Assembly (NCBI GenBank): GCA_029339505.1
Contig: JAQISU010000233.1
Span: forward strand, 5,380,001 to 5,444,000
DNA from: Unio delphinus
Lineage: Eukaryota; Mollusca; Bivalvia; Unionida; Unionidae
Direction of reading: 5' to 3'
Length of the DNA: 64,000 nt
Positions 59,759 to 64,000 of the stretch are shown here, in pieces (the first letter of the stretch is position 1; every line of letters begins with the position of its first letter). A model generated the notes under the pieces. That model searched no databases. It saw only the letters and a program-made list of their open reading frames with translations, and had not been told where the DNA came from. A program made the translations under genes and the position numbers.

Positions 59759-62140
59759 GTAAATGTGTTTCCAGATTATGAATATAAATCATTGGCGAGT
59801 GAATACATTTACCGACGATCGCTGTCTCTTGATGATCTCCGTCTTTTCGAGATGCTGTATTGTATCGGTGAAGTCAATATCAAGACAATACAAATATTGG
59901 CGCGTTTGAATCTCCGACACTGAAGTAGATGACGTAAATATTACAATTGATAACGTAAATAAATATGAATTTTTCGACAGTAAATAATTCAAAGAGTGCG
60001 ATAATTTACGTTACCACTTATTAGAAATAACTCTTCAACGTTTACAATTTTCAAAGCCTCTGGCAAAAATATCCACATGGTACACTTACTTATCAGTCTG
60101 TCTAAAGTATGCAGTCAGTCTGTGTATTGGTCCGTATGTGTCTGAACTTATGTCTGTCATTACAAGTACCTAATTCAGAGAAAAGACTGATCAATTAGTT
60201 TTGTCTACGCGATTTTGCCGGAATACGAGTCTCTTATTCGATTCGGCGTTGAAATTGATTATCGGGCTATTTCTAACTGCTACCTTATTTTAATTTCTAC
60301 CATATTTTCTGCCTGTTCATCAACACAAAAGCTCGTAATATTTGTATATTTTTGAGTAAAGTTCGGTGCTGCGAAGTTACCAGACATTGGTTGTTGATTT
60401 TATTTTTGTTCCAGTTAGTTTACAACCGTTATGAATAAGTTAAAAATTGCAAACATAAGTTTGATTCCGATTATGTGTGAACGTTCTTTTATAGTATTCA
60501 TCTGAATGGACCGTATTACAACACATCTATTATTTATTAGACGTGCCTGACAATTAAAAAATGATTGTACCTCAACCTTTTCACTTTTAAACATTTGGTC
60601 GAATTCGTTTATAATACAAGTTTTGTAAATTTATTGGCTCCAACGAATTATTTGCTCAAGAGATATGTAACAAACTATAGAGAGTTAAAATATAACATCG
60701 ATTTGCGATTTCAAATTTCAAATGTCATAACATCTAGACAATCAGGAATGGGTTCAACAAGAGGAATGAATAAATAAATAAAAACTTGAGATTTAAGGAA
60801 GGACATCAATATAAAGGATATTATTCCAATATCTCTGATACGACGGTGGTCAGTAAGTCATGTAAGTGATCAATTATCGTTAGTGTAAAACACATTGTCT
60901 AGGTAAATGCATTATGATGAGTGATGGGGCCATCACAATGAGACAATCGAACATTGTTGTTACAGACTAACGAGGACGTTATACAAGGGAGCTTAAGAAT
61001 CGATACTCATTAGTAGATATGACGTTAGTTGTTTGGTCAGTCAGCGGTGGTCACTCCTTATGTGCACCGCGAGGTCATGATACGTTGTCCATCATAACAT
61101 GACAGTATTAGTTCAGCACGATTTATGTTCATCCCACTCGACGCCATGACCATTAAGTATATAACATGTATATTGATAGCTTTAACAGAGATTATATAGC
61201 GTTTGAAAGACAATACAAATATACTTAAAATGTATTGCATAAGTCAAATTTTAACAAATTAATAAATTCTAATTACATTTTTGGATAATATGAAATCCCA
61301 TAATTTGACAAAATAATTTACATTCACTGATCAAACAAAAATAAGATACCGTAAAACATTGCAATATGGTCCAATGTTGAAAGTGGGAAGTACATTTATT
61401 TTAAAATTATGCATATTTGATTATATTCATGAGAAAAATCACCGGTCACAACTGCACTAAAATAGGTCGCTTAGCTAGAAAACGAGACTTGTTTTTTTAA
61501 TCATTTAGTTAGAAAATGAGATTTATTAGCTCCGCAACATTTTAGCTTACGACGTAGTTCATGCATTAATATATTTTTGGATGCTAATAAAAATGAGAGA
61601 AGGCATATTTTAACATTTGCCTTGTGAGACAGTTGTCTCGCTCCTTATTTATCGATGTCCTCAGAGTGCACACTTAAAGCTCATGTTTTGATTCGATAGC
61701 TGACTTACATATACGAGATTTAAATGTTGTGCAGTCTTTAAAATGTTGGATAATATTATTGAATATGGAAAACAGTTTAAGGCAACAACTAAATAAAAAC
61801 AAACAAGAATGGTGGAATCTAAGGATCAGAACCTTCGTCCATGTCTGAGGAGCATCGGAAGTGTGGCGCAGTTGTCAACGATATAACTGTGGTGATTAGG
61901 CGATTGCTTTACCTTGGCAGGGTCCATAATGTTTAAAATGTATGAAATCCTATATATGTTTCAAAAAGTGGAGGTTGATAATTCTCTGCGTTCTAACGAC
62001 TTTATGGAACAATGACACAGTAGCAATTAAATAAATATGGGGCCTAACCGTAGTTCCAGTTGTAAAGGACTGTGATCGTGTCCTCCCCAGGTGTCGAATG
62101 TATATATCAAATTTAGTACAGTGTTCATTTTTAATTCGCA
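59345..62140. other. Intergenic or intronic, no gene supported
   Basis: Only short frames. Contains a TA microsatellite at 59676-59754. It may be intron of the gene with the 62827-62970 exon, which runs in this direction. Confidence 0.35.
59676..59754. repeat. (TA)n microsatellite
   Basis: About 39 TA units. Confidence 0.97.
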
Positions 62141-62151
62141 GAATTGCATTT

Positions 62152-62179
62152 AGTCACACACACACACACACACAGAGAT

Positions 62180-62254
<75 letters not shown>
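62152..62254. repeat. Compound (CA)n(TA)n microsatellite
   Basis: About 10 CA units, a short AGAGATCT spacer, then about 35 TA units. Confidence 0.95.
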
Positions 62255-62258
<4 letters not shown>

Positions 62259-62663
62259 CAAAAGAGGCCAAAGAATATAATGTGTACATGATCTTTACAA
62301 AACTCATGTCAACGTCCAAAAATCAATGACAAACATTGAATATTTACGCTGACGCGGCGTAATATGTCCTGTATATATCGTTCCGTCTGTTGCAACAATC
62401 ACATTCGTCTGATTTCTCACATTTTCGAGCTGACCATAACAGTCAACCAATTTTTTTAACAACTGTGCAATTAAAGATCTATTTTACATTAATCTTGATT
62501 TAAATATGTTTAAGTCTTTAGTTTGTTTGATCAAAAGCTACGAAATGCAGAGTTCATACATGATGAATTGGTTATGTCAAGTGATGTATTTAATGTTTAG
62601 CACGTAAAAGTAACTATGACAAAGAGTGTGTACGTCCAATAACGTTGTATACGTTGCAACTGT

Positions 62664-62803
<140 letters not shown>

Positions 62804-62826
62804 GGAGAGAGACTACAGCCTCCTAC

Positions 62827-62970
62827 CTGATCCGGAAGCACCTGTCGGAGATTTCCGGTTAGGTATAATCCAATCAGAATTCCAGCAATAGCGAAAAGGG
62901 CAAAACTTCCAACAACAACAGAATATGTGATCCATTTCTTTGTGCGAGCATTCGCTTTCATGACTGCCTC
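62827..62970 (-). CDS. Transmembrane exon, 48 codons, of an unidentified membrane protein
   Basis: The acceptor CACCTTTTTCAG ends at 62971 and the donor CAG/GTAGGAGG starts at 62826; the 144-nt exon is open and phase 0 at both ends. It encodes EAVMKANARTKKW, one hydrophobic helix (ITYSVVVGSFALFAIAGILI then GLYLTG) and LRQVLPDQ. Basic residues before the helix suggest an N-in, type II or internal stop-transfer orientation. Family unknown; type II proteins such as BRICHOS-domain proteins have similar TM exons, but nothing here proves that. The initiating Met could be MKAN if the exon is first, though the acceptor argues for an earlier exon. Other exons are not visible in the window. Confidence 0.6.
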
Positions 62971-62989
62971 CTGAAAAAGGTGTCATATA

Positions 62990-63130
62990 TGTAATTGCGT
63001 TTTATCTATATCATCACATCGTTCTTTTTATCTATATCATCACATCGTTGCTTTTTATCTATATCATCACATCGTTGCTTTTTATCTATATCATCACATC
63101 GTTCTTTTTATCTATATCATCACATCGTTC
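62990..63130. repeat. 25-26-bp tandem repeat, 5 copies
   Basis: TTTATCTATATCATCACATC GTTCTTT repeated five times with G insertions. Confidence 0.93.
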
Positions 63131-64000
63131 TGTTCGTGAGAGAGATATACTAACGTTCTTGAAAAAAAAGTTCTGATAACTTTTGTTTATGACTGTACCA
63201 ATTAGCATCAACATAAAACGTGAAATATCGTTGGGAAGGAAAACAACCAGCATTGGAGTTAGTCGTTAGGCAGTTTCTACCGACATGTCCTATGGAAACC
63301 TTATATTTTGTATTAAGAAATAGGTCTTTTGCAATGAAGTGTGCTTTGACAGAATTGGTAGTTTCTTTAAACAAGTTTGAATTGCAATCTCCGGTTTAAT
63401 TCCAAATTTTTTGATTTGATATAAACAGTCAAAGCTTTTAGATGTAATTCTCTTTTCGCGTGAAAAAGTTTTCGAAAGCAATATCTTTTCTCACAAAATT
63501 AGTCAACGATTTAGGTTTATGCGGGCATTTACTAATTCTGATGACGCTAGATGCTTAAGTATTTAATTCACGATATAATTTTATTATATTCAATTAAGAG
63601 TACGGCGTTTGTCACTCAAAGTTTATATTTATTCATAAAAATTCCCAATATTCGTACAAATGGCATTAAACAACAACTATGGGCTAAATTATGCTTTTAA
63701 AAATGCAAACATATATTTTTATTTTCCAATGTAATTCAAGTTTTTGAAATAATCAAACGTAGAGAAGAAACAAAAGAAAATGAAATGACTTTAGGTATAT
63801 TTTGTTACTATGGATACACACATTTGTCTGTTTTAATTTAGTATGAAATGACACACGTAAGTATAGGACAAGAACAAAATGCAAAGCCATGACAACTATC
63901 AGATTATGATTCGCATTTTTCTCTTAATTGACGAAGATACTCATTGATTCATCGATAATAAAATTACTGAAAATCAGGTAATGCGATATCAAATCCTGAA
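63131..64000. other. No gene supported
   Basis: AT-rich; possible upstream intron of the transmembrane exon gene. Two short minus-strand frames have no support. Confidence 0.35.

Overview
The window looks like nuclear DNA of a marine invertebrate, most likely a lophotrochozoan and probably a mollusc. It is AT-rich and gene-poor, and holds about two dozen di-, tri- and tetranucleotide microsatellites. Introns obey GT-AG rules. It also carries a Maverick/Polinton capsid block, CR1/L2-like retrotransposon fragments, tRNA-derived SINEs and small hAT-type MITEs. No prokaryotic gene organisation is visible. The species is an inference; nothing here is diagnostic alone.

Left end (1-4.4 kb): a roughly 1 kb minisatellite, then a decayed Polinton block on the minus strand. 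In transcription order it holds the 3' end of an upstream gene, a small basic protein gene (frameshifted), the F54H12.2-type double-jelly-roll major capsid protein (one in-frame stop plus one frameshift) and an intact 167-codon ORF. Genes are 5-26 nt apart. A repetitive element cuts the block at about 3737, and a second copy lies inverted at about 16.7-17.2 kb.

4.4-26 kb is mostly intergenic. I could connect three exons of a minus-strand gene (9397-13549), and there are foldback elements (11.1 kb, 16.2 kb), a tRNA-derived SINE (17.6 kb), a 21-bp palindromic tandem repeat (18 kb), many TA/TATG/GA microsatellites and a retrotransposon RT tail (22.9-23.4 kb).

26-28 kb holds a clear plus-strand coding exon for a 318-residue, charged, probably disordered protein that I do not recognise. 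30-43 kb contains a palindrome around a TA run, two minus-strand copies of one CR1/L2-like retrotransposon (32.2-34.6 and 41.9-42.9 kb), each ending in an ATT-type tail, another SINE (39.2-39.4 kb), and two short hAT MITEs whose 8-bp target duplications are readable (40.8 and 41.2 kb).

51.2-54.1 kb is the most interesting part. Three minus-strand exons join in phase to encode a secreted protein of about 759 residues. Exon 1 supplies a signal peptide. Exon 2 encodes about 440 residues that are roughly one quarter aspartate, with Asp spaced 4-4-3 in an 11-residue rhythm. Exon 3 encodes Asp/Asn-rich tracts and a Ser/Pro-rich tail. This is the composition of acidic biomineral (shell) matrix proteins, although I cannot name a known homologue. 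The first intron is only 143 bp and is almost entirely a triplet microsatellite.

54-64 kb has a SINE fragment, a roughly 32-bp minisatellite, another hAT MITE (59.1 kb), a possible small cysteine-containing secreted peptide, and a symmetric 48-codon transmembrane exon (62.8-63.0 kb) of a gene that otherwise I cannot trace.
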